The notes: generated from the sequence alone by a model not told the origin. Positions 35,104-46,210 are shown, numbered from the stretch's first letter. The stretch is DNA of 64,000 nt from Dryocola sp. LX212 (GCA_041504365.1 CP167917.1:2728001-2792000); one strand, 5' to 3'. Numbers and translations: made by a program.

Positions 35104-35496
35104 TTATTTGTAATTCACAATCACCTGGTTGCTGCGCACGCGCAGCTGCGGGAAAAGCTTGCCGCCGCCGGGAACTTCCCAGACAAAGCGCAGCGGTTCG
35201 CCAGCCGCCACGTTCGTTAATCCACGGGTTGTGCCGCTTTGCCCTTCGATGGGGACGCAGCGGGTTTGAGAGCAGAGCTTCACCAGCAGCCCGCCCGGCG
35301 TGGGGCCATTCAGTTCGTAACGCCAGGCGACCAGCGTCATCATGCCGTTTACCGGCTGCGATGGGGCCAGCGCGCGGGAAGAAGCAACCACGCCGCGACT
35401 GCTGAGTGTTGCTCCCATCCCGCTGGCCTGCCAGCTCCCCTCGCCCGCCGCCTGGGCAACTACCGGCAGCAGCATCCCTAACAGAAGCGCCCGCAT
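35104..35496 (-). CDS. flhE: FlhE, periplasmic flagellar protein
   Basis: 130 residues with a signal peptide (MRALLLGMLLPVVAQAAG). GSWQASGMGATLSSRG, VNGMMTLVAWRYELNGPTP and LRVRSNQVIVNY match E. coli FlhE, which guards against proton leakage through the flagellar export apparatus. Overlaps flhA by one base. Confidence 0.93.
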   Translation of the reverse strand: MRALLLGMLLPVVAQAAGEGSWQASGMGATLSSRGVVASSRALAPSQPVNGMMTLVAWRYELNGPTPGGLLVKLCSQTRCVPIEGQSGTTRGLTNVAAGEPLRFVWEVPGGGKLFPQLRVRSNQVIVNYK

Positions 35497-37574
35497 TACT
35501 TCGCTCCTATTGTGGCGGTCATACGTATATTTCGGTTGTCAGACAGCTCAAGGCTTGAGAGCACCACCAGCTGCGGCAGGGTGCGGCGCAGGAAGCGGGC
35601 CAGCAGTGGTCGCAGCGCGTGATTGACGAGCAGCACCGGCGGCGCGCCCAGCATCTCCTGACGCTGCAACGTCTCCTGAGTTTGTTCGAGCAGCCGGTCT
35701 GCCAGCCCAGGCTCCAGCCCGCTTCCGCCCTGCAGGGCCTGCAGCAACAGGCGCTCGAGCGCAGTATCCAGGCCAATCACCTGTACTTCGCCGGTGCCAG
35801 GGAACCACTGCTGGGTAATAGCACGGCCTAACGCAACGCGCACAACGGCGGTCAACTCATGGGGATCGCTCTGGACTGGCGCATGTTCGGCAAGCGTTTC
35901 CAGAATGGTGCGCATATCTTTGATCGGCACCTTCTCGGCGAGCAGATTTTGCAGCACCTTATGCAGGGTAGTCAGCGTCACTACCCCGGGCACCAGATCT
36001 TCCGTCAGCTTCGGCATCTCCTGGGTTACCCGGTCGAGCAGCTGCTGCGCTTCCTGGCGGCCAAACAGCTCGGGGGCGAACTGGCCAATCAGGTGGTTAA
36101 GGTGCGTGGCGACAACCGTACTGGCCTCTACCACCGTAAAGCCCTGAATCTGCGCCTGCTCTTTCAGGGCACTTTCAATCCACGTGGCCTGCAAACCAAA
36201 GGCCGGGTCGATGGTCGACTCTCCTGGCAGCGTACCGGCCGCGGTGCCGGGGTTAATCGCCAGCCAGCGCCCCGGGTAAGCGTCCCCGGAGCCAATTTCA
36301 ACGCCCTTCATCAGGATGCGATAGCGCGCGGGCGGCAGGTCCATATTGTCACGGATGTGCACCACCGGCGGCAGGAACCCCATCTCCTGGGCGAATTTTT
36401 TGCGAATGCTGCGAATGCGTCCCAGCAGCTCGCCGTCCTGCTGGAAGTCAACCATCGGGATCAGGCGATAGCCCACCTCCATACCCAGCGAGTCCTCAAG
36501 CTGGACGTCGTTCCAGGTTGCCTCTACCGCCTGCGGATTCTCCGGCATTTTTACCGGTGCGGGGGCCGCAGGCGCGGTCATCTGTCGGCCACGCATCCAC
36601 CAGGCAAGCCCCAGCAGCGCGGCGGTAAACAGCAGGAAGACGAAGTTCGGCATCCCCGGCACCATGCCCAGCAGGCCAAGCACCGCGGCGCTTAACAGCA
36701 TCACGCGAGGATTATTAAACAGCTGGGTAACCATCTGTTCGCCAACATCCTGGTCAGTCGCCACGCGGGTAACGATAACGCCCGCGGCGGTCGAGATCAC
36801 CAGCGCCGGGATCTGCGCGACGAGGCCATCACCGATGGTCAGCAGCGTGTAGCTCTCAGCCGCCGCGCCAACGGCCATATCATGCTGTAGCACGCCGACC
36901 AGCAGGCCGCCGACCACGTTGATTGCCATGATCATTAGCCCGGCAACGGCATCGCCACGCACGAACTTGCTCGCCCCGTCCATCGACCCGTAGAAGTCCG
37001 CTTCCTGGGTCACTTCCGAACGGCGTTTTTTCGCTTCTTCTTCGCCAATCAGGCCCGCGTTAAGATCGGCGTCGATGGCCATCTGCTTGCCCGGCATCCC
37101 ATCCAGTACAAAGCGCGCACCCACTTCGGCGATGCGCCCGGCGCCTTTGGTGATAACCATAAAGTTAATGATGACAAGAATGATAAACACCACGATGCCG
37201 ATGGCGAAGTTACCGCCCACCAGGAAGTGGCCGAAGGCCTCCACCACGCGGCCCGCAGCGCCCGCACCGGTGTGGCCTTCCATCAGAATGATACGCGTGG
37301 AGGCAACGTTCAGCGCCAGGCGCAGTAGCGTGGTAAACAGCAGCACGGTCGGGAACGCTGCGAACTCGAGCGTGCGCTGGGTGAACATCGCCACCAGCAG
37401 CACCATGATCGACAGTGCGATGTTAAAAGTGAACAGCAAATCCAGTACGAACGCCGGCAGCGGCAGCACCATCATCGACAGGATTAGCAGGATGAGCACC
37501 GGCCCGGCAAGAATTTGCCATTGCCCGGATTTCATGGAGCCGGGCAGACGCAGTGCCGCGAGCAGATTAGCCAT
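35496..37574 (-). CDS. flhA: Flagellar export gate protein FlhA
   Basis: 692 residues from ATG 37574, equal to E. coli FlhA. Eight membrane segments in the first 330 residues, the conserved loop AGRIAEVGARFVLDGMPGKQMAIDADLNAG, and the large cytoplasmic domain (VVHIRDNMDL onward) that docks chaperone-substrate complexes. The start overlaps the flhB 3' end by 8 bp. Confidence 0.97.
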   Translation of the reverse strand: MANLLAALRLPGSMKSGQWQILAGPVLILLILSMMVLPLPAFVLDLLFTFNIALSIMVLLVAMFTQRTLEFAAFPTVLLFTTLLRLALNVASTRIILMEGHTGAGAAGRVVEAFGHFLVGGNFAIGIVVFIILVIINFMVITKGAGRIAEVGARFVLDGMPGKQMAIDADLNAGLIGEEEAKKRRSEVTQEADFYGSMDGASKFVRGDAVAGLMIMAINVVGGLLVGVLQHDMAVGAAAESYTLLTIGDGLVAQIPALVISTAAGVIVTRVATDQDVGEQMVTQLFNNPRVMLLSAAVLGLLGMVPGMPNFVFLLFTAALLGLAWWMRGRQMTAPAAPAPVKMPENPQAVEATWNDVQLEDSLGMEVGYRLIPMVDFQQDGELLGRIRSIRKKFAQEMGFLPPVVHIRDNMDLPPARYRILMKGVEIGSGDAYPGRWLAINPGTAAGTLPGESTIDPAFGLQATWIESALKEQAQIQGFTVVEASTVVATHLNHLIGQFAPELFGRQEAQQLLDRVTQEMPKLTEDLVPGVVTLTTLHKVLQNLLAEKVPIKDMRTILETLAEHAPVQSDPHELTAVVRVALGRAITQQWFPGTGEVQVIGLDTALERLLLQALQGGSGLEPGLADRLLEQTQETLQRQEMLGAPPVLLVNHALRPLLARFLRRTLPQLVVLSSLELSDNRNIRMTATIGAK

Positions 37575-38718
37575 CGGAGTCCTTCTCATTCGCAAAGTCC
37601 AGTGCTTCTGGCACCGGCAGGTTTTCAGGTTTTTTCGGGATCAGGCCGCCCGCCACGCGCCAGCGTCTGAGCTGCCAGACCCAGGCGAGCACTTCCGCCA
37701 CCGCGGAGTAAAGCTGGCCTGGGATCTGCTGGCCGATTTCCGCGTGACGATAGAGCGCACGGGCAAGCGGCGGCGCTTCAAGCGTTGGAATACGGTGTTC
37801 GTTAGCAATTTCACGGATGCGCAGCGCCACAAGTCCTGCCCCTTTGGCCAGCACCTTCGGCGCGTTCATTTTTTTCTCGTCGTACTGCAGGGCCACGGAA
37901 TAGTGCGTCGGGTTGGTGACGATGACGTCGGCCTTCGGCACGTCGGCCATCATGCGGCGGCGAGCCACCGCGCGCTGCTGCTGGCGAATACGGTTCTTAA
38001 CGTGCGGATCGCCTTCCTGCTGCTTGTACTCGTCGCGGATGTCCTGGCGGCTCATGCGCAGCTTTTTCAGGTTGCTGAAAATCTGGAAAAAGACGTCAAA
38101 GCCGACCATCGGGATAAGCCCCAGCACAATGAGCAGCCCGCAGGCCGCCACGATGTCCAGCGCGTGGCCCAGCGCGGCAATCGGCGGTTCGCTCATCAGT
38201 CGCATCATGTCTGGCCAGTTGTGCCACAGGTACCAGGCCGTCACGGCGCCAACCAGCGACGCTTTTAAGAAGGCTTTAAGTAATTCCGCCCCGGCCTGCG
38301 CGGAAAACAGACGCTTCAGCCCGGGCAGCGGGTTGAGCTTGCTGAACTTAAAGGCAATGGATTTACCGCTGAACAGCAGCCCGCCGAGCAGCATGGGCGC
38401 GGCGATAGCCACGATCACCAGCCCTCCCATCAGCGGCAGCAGCGCCCAGACGGCCTGTTTAATCAGCAGGCTGATTTGGTTCACGATGAGGTGTGGGTCG
38501 TTAATGATGTTGTGATCGAAGTGCAGCCCGGCCGCGAGCATCGCCGCCAGCTGCCGGGCGAGCGGCTCGCCGCCCATCCAGATGATGCTCAGCCCCACCA
38601 GCACCATAAGCAGCGAGGTTAATTCGCGGGAACGCGGGATCTGCCCATCCTCACGAGCTTTTTCAAGCCTGTGGGGTGTGGGGGCTTCTGTTTTATCCTC
38701 TTCGCTATCTTCAGACAC
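37567..38718 (-). CDS. flhB: Flagellar export switch protein FlhB, GTG start
   Basis: 383 residues if started at GTG 38718, giving SEDSEEDKTEAPTPHRLEKA as in E. coli; an upstream GTG at 38751 would add 11 residues. Four membrane segments follow, then the cytoplasmic domain with the self-cleaving NPTH motif (VIVTNPTHYSVALQYDEKK) that switches export from rod/hook to filament substrates. First gene of flhBAE. Confidence 0.95.
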   Translation of the reverse strand: MSEDSEEDKTEAPTPHRLEKAREDGQIPRSRELTSLLMVLVGLSIIWMGGEPLARQLAAMLAAGLHFDHNIINDPHLIVNQISLLIKQAVWALLPLMGGLVIVAIAAPMLLGGLLFSGKSIAFKFSKLNPLPGLKRLFSAQAGAELLKAFLKASLVGAVTAWYLWHNWPDMMRLMSEPPIAALGHALDIVAACGLLIVLGLIPMVGFDVFFQIFSNLKKLRMSRQDIRDEYKQQEGDPHVKNRIRQQQRAVARRRMMADVPKADVIVTNPTHYSVALQYDEKKMNAPKVLAKGAGLVALRIREIANEHRIPTLEAPPLARALYRHAEIGQQIPGQLYSAVAEVLAWVWQLRRWRVAGGLIPKKPENLPVPEALDFANEKDSDG

Positions 38719-38985
38719 CGCTTTCAGTCTCGTGGCCGCAATTCCAGGCACAGCATGCCAGAGGCGCAGTGGACTAATGGCGGGAAAATAGGGGGAAAAG
38801 TGCGTTTGTTTGTGTGTTCAGCCTCGACGATCTCTTGGCTTGAGAATGTTTCATTAACTTTCATTTGGTTTTGCGAGAAGCCTCGAAAGTTTAAAATATC
38901 AAAGGTGTAACCGCTACCCCGCAAAAGATCTCTTTGTTATTTTCTCTCCTTATTGGAAAAAAATCATGACAAAAAGGGATGAAAA
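38719..38985. other. Divergent intergenic region between flhB and the dGTPase-like gene
   Basis: An A+T-rich stretch carrying the promoters for both directions. I see no clear FliA (GCCGATAA-type) box, and the FlhDC site expected for flhB is too degenerate to place by eye. Confidence 0.3.
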
Positions 38986-40491
38986 ATGCAGTGGACTAAA
39001 CTTCTTAACAGCAATCGCCGTAAAGATAAAAGCACTCAATATTGCGAGGCCAGACCTTCCGATACGGGTGGTGGCAGGCTTGAGATTGAGCGAGATTACG
39101 ACCGAATATTGTTTGCGGCACCAACGCGCAGGCTTGCTGATAAAACACAGGTCTTTCCCTTGGATAAAAATGATCATGTGCGCACGCGCTTGACCCATTC
39201 GCATGAAGTTGCAAACCTTGCGCGGGGTATCGGTGTAAGACTGGCATTTGAATTCAAAGACAAAGTATTCGTTGATTTACCTGAAAGCTTTAGCGTTCAG
39301 CGTAATATTCCTGCCCTCTTGGCTGCAATCGGCCTTGCTCATGACCTGGGCAATCCTCCTTTTGGGCACCAGGGTGAAACTGCAATGCAACAGTGGTTCC
39401 AGGCTGTCCTAAAAGATGAAAAAGAGGCGAGCAATGAGATTTATAACGATTTTCGACATTTTGATGGTAATTCTCAAACGTTGAGATTAGTGACTAAATT
39501 ACAAATTCTTAGTGACAATTTCGGGTTAAACCTGACTTACAGTACGTTAGCTTCAATGATTAAATACCCCCGCTCCTCCAGGGATAATTCAAATACCATC
39601 TGGAAAAAACATGGCTACTTCTTCTCTGAAGAGGCAATAGTAAAAGAGATATGGGAAGAAACAGGCTTAAAAGAAGGTGTTCGTCATCCTTTTACTTATA
39701 TTATGGAAGCCTGTGATGATATTGCCTACTCCGTACTTGATGCAGAGGACACAGTAAAAAAAGGGCTGACCTCTTTTCACGATCTCATACATTTTCTTTC
39801 ATGTTGGAACGAGGACCAGACACTGAATGCTGATGAAGTTATTACAGATGTTGTGACATATAGTAAAAATAAAAACAAAACCTTCGCCGATACTAAATTA
39901 AAACTTTCCCCAAGTGAACTCAATGATACAAGCATGCAAATGTTCCGTGTCCGCGCAATATGTAAATTAGTAGAATCGGTAGTCGAAGCTTTTATTGAAA
40001 ACCGAGATAAATTTTTAGATTTGAATTGTGACGTTCCGGATCTTATTTCATTGAGCAAAGGGAATAATCTCTGTAAAGCTCTAAAGAAATTTGACCAAAC
40101 TCGTGGCTACAGGCATCGTTCTGTATTAGAACTTGAGTTGAAAGGATCTAATTATATTAAAGGAATTATGGATATGTTATGGGTTGGCATACACGGCCAT
40201 AAAACTGATGAAGAAAAAGAAAAAGAAAAAACGCTTAAAAATTCTAACGCAGAATTCTTGCCGCGGGATGAGTTCAAATCTGCTACTCCCTTTGGTAAAT
40301 ACGCGTACGGCAGGATTTCTGAGAATTATCGCCGAATTTTTGAACAAACGGAAGAGGCACCCGAACTTCCACGTATCTATAAAGAGGTTCAGCTTCTGGC
40401 AGATGCGGTATCAGGCATGACAGATAGTTATTTGATTGCCCTGCACGATGAGCTAAAATCGTTGTATGAGTATGAACACAGTCTCAAGTAA
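38986..40491 (+). CDS. dGTPase-like HD-domain dNTP triphosphohydrolase
   Basis: 501 residues from ATG 38986 (AAAGGGA upstream). HD-fold metal ligands appear in order: RTRLTHSHEV with His71, LAHDLGNPPFGHQGE with His119-Asp120 and His128, HFDGNSQTLRLVT, and EACDDIAYSVLDAED with the last Asp. This matches Dgt-type enzymes, which cut dNTPs to deoxynucleosides and triphosphate; related proteins protect bacteria from phages by draining dNTPs. It differs from host Dgt in sequence and composition and overlaps the next gene by 26 bp. Defence role is inferred. Confidence 0.85.
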   Translation: MQWTKLLNSNRRKDKSTQYCEARPSDTGGGRLEIERDYDRILFAAPTRRLADKTQVFPLDKNDHVRTRLTHSHEVANLARGIGVRLAFEFKDKVFVDLPESFSVQRNIPALLAAIGLAHDLGNPPFGHQGETAMQQWFQAVLKDEKEASNEIYNDFRHFDGNSQTLRLVTKLQILSDNFGLNLTYSTLASMIKYPRSSRDNSNTIWKKHGYFFSEEAIVKEIWEETGLKEGVRHPFTYIMEACDDIAYSVLDAEDTVKKGLTSFHDLIHFLSCWNEDQTLNADEVITDVVTYSKNKNKTFADTKLKLSPSELNDTSMQMFRVRAICKLVESVVEAFIENRDKFLDLNCDVPDLISLSKGNNLCKALKKFDQTRGYRHRSVLELELKGSNYIKGIMDMLWVGIHGHKTDEEKEKEKTLKNSNAEFLPRDEFKSATPFGKYAYGRISENYRRIFEQTEEAPELPRIYKEVQLLADAVSGMTDSYLIALHDELKSLYEYEHSLK

Positions 40492-41260
40492 TCGAAATCT
40501 GAAGCGGATGGTAGAAGGCTTCTTCGCTTCGGATAAGAATGAGCGACAGGCAGCCAGCACCCTTCTTGAGGAGCTGTCCAGGCACGCTCACCTCTACATT
40601 TTTGGCGGGATGATTCGCGATATTGGTTTATCGGGTAAAAAGAATGTTTTCTCAGATATCGATCTTGTTTTTTCCGGCTCCCGCGAAGAGCTTGCGCATG
40701 CCCTAAAACATATTGGCATTGAGACTTTCTTTGAGAATAAATTTGGTGGATATCGCCTGACACATTATGAGGTAGAATATGATATCTGGAGCCTTGAGGA
40801 CACATGGGCTTTCAGAGAGAACGTTATTTCACTGAATACTATTCATAGCTTATTGCATACAACGTTGATGACGTGGGATGCGGTAATCTACGATGTTAAG
40901 GAGAAAAAACTCATCACCCACCCAAACTATTTACAAGACCTCATAAATCGCCGACTGGATCTTGTACTGGAGCAAAACCCAAATGAGAAGGGTTCCATAA
41001 TAAAGATACTCAGAACCATTTATGCTAAAGATGTCGTAACCTTAGGCAGTAAACTCTGTGATTACCTTCGGTGTAATCTTAAGCGGTATAATCGTGAAGA
41101 GCTTCTGGAATATGAATTACTGCACTTTGGCAGTAATATAATGAGTCACAGCCGAATAGAAAAGCTTGTCGCCACCCTACAGGAATACCGAGGGGGTGAG
41201 GACGTTATTATTAATCATTATAAAAGAAAGAAAAGCTTACGTCCGCATTATTCCGAATAA
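40466..41260 (+). CDS. Nucleotidyltransferase with poly(A)-polymerase/CCA-type head domain
   Basis: 264 residues. The N-terminal domain has the class II pattern: FGGMIRD (Gly47-Gly48, Arg51-Asp52) followed by SDIDLVFS with Asp64 and Asp66 as metal ligands. The rest is helical without the usual tRNA-binding body of CCA enzymes (about 410 residues), so tRNA maturation is unlikely. It overlaps the dGTPase-like gene by 26 bp, which means one mRNA and coupled translation. Which nucleotide and acceptor it uses is unknown. Confidence 0.8.
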   Translation: MSMNTVSSNRNLKRMVEGFFASDKNERQAASTLLEELSRHAHLYIFGGMIRDIGLSGKKNVFSDIDLVFSGSREELAHALKHIGIETFFENKFGGYRLTHYEVEYDIWSLEDTWAFRENVISLNTIHSLLHTTLMTWDAVIYDVKEKKLITHPNYLQDLINRRLDLVLEQNPNEKGSIIKILRTIYAKDVVTLGSKLCDYLRCNLKRYNREELLEYELLHFGSNIMSHSRIEKLVATLQEYRGGEDVIINHYKRKKSLRPHYSE

Positions 41261-41468
41261 AGAAATTACATATGCATGGATTAACAGAAATCTGGAAGGC
41301 CATCCCTACCAAAAGCGAATACCTGTAAAGCATTATCTTGAAACTAATGTCTGCCAAAAATGCGGTTCAACTAGTTTACTGGATGTTGGACTTACAAGGC
41401 TCGTATCCCACAGACGAACAATCCTCTGCGCAAATTGTAAAACCACACTCATTCGTGAGGAAGATTAG
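41196..41468 (+). CDS. Small zinc-ribbon protein, third gene of the cassette
   Basis: About 90 residues if GTG 41196 is used; TTG 41166 is an alternative and no ATG is in frame at the 5' end. Two CxxC pairs (NVCQKCGS, then LCANCKTT) about 25 residues apart indicate a zinc ribbon near the C terminus. The 5' end overlaps the nucleotidyltransferase gene by about 65 bp, supporting coupled expression. Function unknown. The N-terminal boundary is uncertain. Confidence 0.6.
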   Translation: MRTLLLIIIKERKAYVRIIPNKEITYAWINRNLEGHPYQKRIPVKHYLETNVCQKCGSTSLLDVGLTRLVSHRRTILCANCKTTLIREED

Positions 41469-41499
41469 CTTTCCAGGTAGTGTGGCCTAGCACCAGGGC

Positions 41500-41531
41500 G
41501 CGTCATCCCCCGCTGATACGGCGGATGACGC
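41500..41531. repeat. REP-like hairpin at the cassette's right edge
   Basis: GCGTCATCC (41500-41508) and GGATGACGC (41523-41531) flank a 14-bp loop between the cassette and cheZ. It may also terminate the two convergent operons. Confidence 0.7.
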
Positions 41532-41554
41532 TGGCACTTTTCCGTTCTACGAAC

Positions 41555-42202
41555 TCAGAACCCCAAACTATCCAGCAAATCGTCAACCTGATCCTGGCTT
41601 GCGACGACGCCTGCGGCGCTGGTGTCCATCTGCGGGCCGTTGAGCAGGCCGTCGCCCGCGCGTTTGCTGCGCGCATCCGGCTCCGGCATGTTTTCCAGCA
41701 GCACCATTAACAGCTGGCGCTCGATCTCCTGGATAACGTCCATCATGCGTTTGATGACCTGGCCCGTCAAATCCTGGAAGTCCTGGGCCATCATAATTTC
41801 CAGCAGCTGGGCGTTGGTGAAGCTTGTGTGCTCCGGTACGCCAGACAGATAGCTGCGGGTATCGCTCACCAGCTCTTTGGCATCGCTCAGTTCGATCGGG
41901 TTTTCGAACCAGGCGTCCCAGCGCCCGGTGAGTGCCTTCGCACCGGACTCGAGTTTGTTCTGGTGCGGCTGCGAAAGCTCGACGCAGTTCAGCGCGCGCT
42001 CTGCGGCCTGGGCGGTCATCTGCACCACGTAGTCCAGGCGGTCGCGGGCGTCCGGAATCGCTTCCGCCGCTTCGGCAATCGCCTGGTCCAGGCCCAGCTC
42101 GCGCAGGCTGTCGCGCAGCATGCGCGTCAGGCTGCCAATGCGCGCAATAATGTCATTTGGCGACTGATGGAGCTCCATCGCCGGGTTTGTGGATGAGTGC
42201 AT
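41555..42202 (-). CDS. cheZ: CheY-P phosphatase CheZ
   Basis: 215 residues, one more than E. coli. The long helical hairpin carries the catalytic glutamine in [15 protein letters not shown], and the C-terminal CheY-binding peptide is [13 protein letters not shown]. Shuts off tumble signals by dephosphorylating CheY. Last gene of the tar-tap-cheRBYZ operon. Confidence 0.97.
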   Translation of the reverse strand: MHSSTNPAMELHQSPNDIIARIGSLTRMLRDSLRELGLDQAIAEAAEAIPDARDRLDYVVQMTAQAAERALNCVELSQPHQNKLESGAKALTGRWDAWFENPIELSDAKELVSDTRSYLSGVPEHTSFTNAQLLEIMMAQDFQDLTGQVIKRMMDVIQEIERQLLMVLLENMPEPDARSKRAGDGLLNGPQMDTSAAGVVASQDQVDDLLDSLGF

Positions 42203-42211
42203 CTGCGCCTC

Positions 42212-42619
<408 letters not shown>

Positions 42620-43669
42620 TTAAATACGTATTGCCTGTCCGGCACTAATTTTCGCCAGCATCTGCTGGCTTATCTGGCTTAAATCGACCACTTCGCTGAC
42701 GCCACCGCTGTTGATGGCCTCACGCGGCATGCCGAACACCACACAGCTTGCTTCATTTTGGGCGAGAGTCCACGCCCCGGCCTGGTGCATGGCCAGCATC
42801 CCGGCGGCACCGTCATTACCCATTCCGGTGAGGATCACCCCCACGGCGTTGCGCCCGGCAAACTTCGCCACCGAATGGAACAGCACGTCCACCGCCGGGC
42901 GATGCCGGTTTACGGGCGGGCCGTCATGTAATTTGATTTGGTAGTTTGCGCCGCTGCGCGACAGCTCCATGTGCTTATCACCGGGCGCAATATAGGCGTG
43001 ACCGGGCAGTACGCGCTCGCCGTCCTCTGCTTCTTTCACCGCAATCTGGCAAAGTTTGTTCAGCCGCTCCGCAAAGGAACGGGTGAAGCCAGGCGGCATA
43101 TGCTGGGTAATCAGTACCGCCGGGCTTGAGAGCGGCAGCGGCTGCAGCACGTGGCGAATGGCCTCGGTTCCCCCGGTGGAAGCCCCAATGGCGATCAGTT
43201 TTTCTGAGCTGAGCAGCGGCCCAGCTTTTAGCTGTGCCGGAGCAGCGGCAGGTGCGCGGGCAGCCAGTTTTGCGCGCGAGGCGGTGCGCACTTTCTCGGC
43301 GATCGTCTCGCTATAGGCCAGCATCCCTTCACGAATGCCCAGTTGCGGCTTGGTGACGAAATCGATCGCCCCCAGCTCCAGCGCCCGCAGCGTCACCTCC
43401 GAGCCTTTGCCGGTCAGCGAAGACACCATCACCACCGGCATCGGACGCAGGCGCATCAGCTTCTCAAGGAAATCCAGCCCGTCCATGCGCGGCATCTCAA
43501 CGTCCAGCGTCAGCACGTCGGGATTAAATTTTTTGATTAAATCACGGGCCACCAGCGGGTCCGGCGCGGTGGCCACCATCTCCATGTCGCTATGGCTGTT
43601 AATAATTTCTGTCATGATCTGGCGCATCAGGGCGGAGTCATCGACGGACAGCACTCTTATTTTTGTCAT
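42620..43669 (-). CDS. cheB: Chemoreceptor methylesterase/deamidase CheB
   Basis: 349 residues, as in E. coli. An N-terminal receiver ([14 protein letters not shown], phospho-site in [13 protein letters not shown]) is followed by the esterase domain with Ser in [11 protein letters not shown], His in [10 protein letters not shown] and Asp in [10 protein letters not shown]. Removes receptor methyl groups for adaptation. Its start overlaps the cheR stop (ATGA). Confidence 0.98.
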   Translation of the reverse strand: MTKIRVLSVDDSALMRQIMTEIINSHSDMEMVATAPDPLVARDLIKKFNPDVLTLDVEMPRMDGLDFLEKLMRLRPMPVVMVSSLTGKGSEVTLRALELGAIDFVTKPQLGIREGMLAYSETIAEKVRTASRAKLAARAPAAAPAQLKAGPLLSSEKLIAIGASTGGTEAIRHVLQPLPLSSPAVLITQHMPPGFTRSFAERLNKLCQIAVKEAEDGERVLPGHAYIAPGDKHMELSRSGANYQIKLHDGPPVNRHRPAVDVLFHSVAKFAGRNAVGVILTGMGNDGAAGMLAMHQAGAWTLAQNEASCVVFGMPREAINSGGVSEVVDLSQISQQMLAKISAGQAIRI

Positions 43670-44532
43670 GATCTTTCCTTACTCAGCCCGTACACCGTCT
43701 GCCCACGCAGCCAGAACTCACGACTGAGGTTACTGAAGTTCTCTGAATGCCCGGCGAACAACAGGCCGCCGGGCTTCAGCAGAGGAACAAAGCGGCTCAA
43801 AATCTCCTGCTGCGTCGTTTTGTCGAAATAGATCATCACATTGCGACAGAATATGGCGTCGAACTGGCCGGGGATCGGTGCCTGCCTGTCCAGCAGGTTG
43901 ATCGGCGCAAAGTCAATGTGGCTCGCCAGCTCGCTGCGCACCCGAACCAGGCCTTCGTGCGGCCCGGTGCCGCGCATGAAGTAACGCTGCATCTGCTGGG
44001 GCGAGAGCGTTTTCAGCTCTTCCTGGCGATAGACGCCGCTCTGCGCTTTTTCCAGCACCTGGGTGTCGATATCGCTGGCAAAGACCTTCCAGCGCCCCGG
44101 GGCCAGTCCCAGCACGTCGGCAAGGGTAATGGCGATGGAGTAAGGCTCCTCGCCGGTTGAGGCCGCCGCGCTCCACACCCGGTATTCGCCGCCGCGCTTG
44201 CGGGCATGCTCCGCCAGCACCGGGAAGTGGTGCCCTTCGCGGAAGAACGCCGTCAGGTTGGTGGTCAGCGAGTTGATAAACGCCTGCCACTCCGCGCTGT
44301 TAGAGTTCGCCTCGAGCAGGCCAAGGTAGCGCCCGAAATCATCCAGGCCCAGCGTGCGCAGGCGGCGAACCAGGCGGTTGTAAACCATGTCCCTTTTGTG
44401 GTCCGCCAGCACAATACCTGCGCGCTGGTAAATCAGTTGGCATATCCGACGGAAATGGGTGTCGGATAGCGGCAGACGCTGTGTCATCTGTAACATTAAT
44501 GACGGTTGTCCATTAGACAGGGGTGATGTCAT
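43666..44532 (-). CDS. cheR: Chemoreceptor methyltransferase CheR
   Basis: 288 residues. An N-terminal helical receptor-binding part is followed by a SAM-dependent methyltransferase ([45 protein letters not shown]). Uses the NWETF tether on the Tar C terminus. Follows tap by 19 bp. Confidence 0.97.
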   Translation of the reverse strand: MTSPLSNGQPSLMLQMTQRLPLSDTHFRRICQLIYQRAGIVLADHKRDMVYNRLVRRLRTLGLDDFGRYLGLLEANSNSAEWQAFINSLTTNLTAFFREGHHFPVLAEHARKRGGEYRVWSAAASTGEEPYSIAITLADVLGLAPGRWKVFASDIDTQVLEKAQSGVYRQEELKTLSPQQMQRYFMRGTGPHEGLVRVRSELASHIDFAPINLLDRQAPIPGQFDAIFCRNVMIYFDKTTQQEILSRFVPLLKPGGLLFAGHSENFSNLSREFWLRGQTVYGLSKERS

Positions 44533-44551
44533 AGCGCCTTCTCAGTCACAA

Positions 44552-46156
44552 TCAGGGGGTGACCAGCACCCCGGAGGTTTCAAATTCCCCGGTTTCGCGT
44601 TGGCTATCTACGCTTGCCAGTTTAAAGACGCTGACCACGCCAGACAGCTGTTCCGCCTGGTTTGCCAGCGCGTCGGTTGCGCCTGCCGCCTCTTCGACCA
44701 GGGCGGCGTTCTGCTGGGTAACCTGGTCCATCTGGCTGACCGCCAGCGCGACCTGCTCAATGCCGCGGCGCTGTTCGTCCGAAGCGGAGGCGATTTCGCC
44801 CATAATGTCGTTCACCTGGGTCACGGAACGGACGATCTCCGCCATGGTAGACGCCGCGGTATCGACCAGCTTCGAGCCCTGTTCGACGCGATTCACCGAC
44901 TCTTCGATCAGCACTTTGATCTCTTTGGCGGCCTGCGCGCTGCGCTGTGCGAGGTTACGAACCTCTCCGGCAACGACGGCAAAGCCCCGTCCCTGCTCAC
45001 CGGCGCGGGCGGCTTCTACCGCCGCGTTCAGCGCCAGAATATTGGTCTGGAAGGCGATGCCGTCGATGACGCTGGTGATATCGCCGATCTTCTGCGAGCT
45101 GCCCGCAATGTCGTGCATGGTGCGCGCCACGTTTGCTGCCTGCTCCCCGCCCTGCTTCGCGGTGCTGGCCGCGGCGCGCGAAAGCTGTGCGGCCTGGCGC
45201 GCATTTTCGGCGTTCTGCCCAACCGTCGCGGTCAGCTGCTCCATGCTGGCGGCAGTTTGCGCCAGCGACGCGGCCTGTTCTTCGGTCCGGGCGGAGAGAT
45301 CGTTGTTCCCTGCCGCAATTTCAGCAATGCCGGTGTGCATCGCGCTGCTTCCCTGCCGCACCTGGCTGACCGTCTCTTTCAGCGCCTGCTGCATGTTTTT
45401 CAGGCTCTGGAAGATCTCAGAAATCTCGTTGCGCCCGAAGACTAGTACCGGGCTTGCCAAATCTCCCGCCGCAATGCGTTCGAAGTGGCTGCGCACGATG
45501 GCCAGCGGCTGCACAATCATCCTGCGTGACCAGAGAATGGAGCCGAACAGCAGCAGGATGGCCATCGCCGTCACGGAGCCGAACAGGACCGCCGAAATGT
45601 GATAATTCTTCTGGCTGTCGGCGCTGGCCGCCGCCACGATGTCATTGATGCTTTGCTGCCAGGCGTTGAAGTTGGCGTCAAAAATATCCTGCGACTTCTG
45701 CACCGGCGCACCGAGGAAATCCGACAGCTGATTGCTTTCAAGCCAGGTCGACTGGTGCTGTAAATCGTCACGATAGGCGCTGTAGCTTTGCTTCGTGGAG
45801 GCCAGCATCTCCTCGCCCTCTTTGCTGGTCGGCGGGATCTCCAGGAACTGGTTAAACAACATGTCGGCCTGCTTCAGGCTGCCGCGCGCCGTGGCCATCA
45901 GACGCTTAATGTCTTCCGGCGGATAGCTCAGTGCAGTCAGCGTTCCGGCACGGCTTAACGCCGTGCTTGCCTGCAGCAGCGCGGCCCGGCTTTGGGTCAG
46001 CGTATCCCGCTGCTGATTGCTCGCCTCGACCATTTTGAGGTTCTGAAAATCATCGCGAAAAGCCCAGAAGGACAAACCATTACTGCCAATCTGCAGCGCG
46101 CCGCAGAGGATTAAAATCAGGATCAGACTGGTCGATAAACGGAGACGGTTTAACAT
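44552..46156 (-). CDS. tap: Methyl-accepting chemotaxis protein Tap (dipeptide receptor)
   Basis: 534 residues from ATG 46156 (an ATG one codon earlier also exists). N-terminal membrane helix and periplasmic domain resemble E. coli Tap ([48 protein letters not shown]), a HAMP domain follows, and the signalling hairpin has [24 protein letters not shown]. As in Tap, the C terminus lacks the NWETF tether. In E. coli Tap senses dipeptides via DppA and pyrimidines. Confidence 0.93.
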   Translation of the reverse strand: MLNRLRLSTSLILILILCGALQIGSNGLSFWAFRDDFQNLKMVEASNQQRDTLTQSRAALLQASTALSRAGTLTALSYPPEDIKRLMATARGSLKQADMLFNQFLEIPPTSKEGEEMLASTKQSYSAYRDDLQHQSTWLESNQLSDFLGAPVQKSQDIFDANFNAWQQSINDIVAAASADSQKNYHISAVLFGSVTAMAILLLFGSILWSRRMIVQPLAIVRSHFERIAAGDLASPVLVFGRNEISEIFQSLKNMQQALKETVSQVRQGSSAMHTGIAEIAAGNNDLSARTEEQAASLAQTAASMEQLTATVGQNAENARQAAQLSRAAASTAKQGGEQAANVARTMHDIAGSSQKIGDITSVIDGIAFQTNILALNAAVEAARAGEQGRGFAVVAGEVRNLAQRSAQAAKEIKVLIEESVNRVEQGSKLVDTAASTMAEIVRSVTQVNDIMGEIASASDEQRRGIEQVALAVSQMDQVTQQNAALVEEAAGATDALANQAEQLSGVVSVFKLASVDSQRETGEFETSGVLVTP

Positions 46157-46210
46157 CAAAGCTTTCCTCGGCCGGCACGTCTGCCGGCGTAATCAGTTGT
46201 CAGTGTGTAG

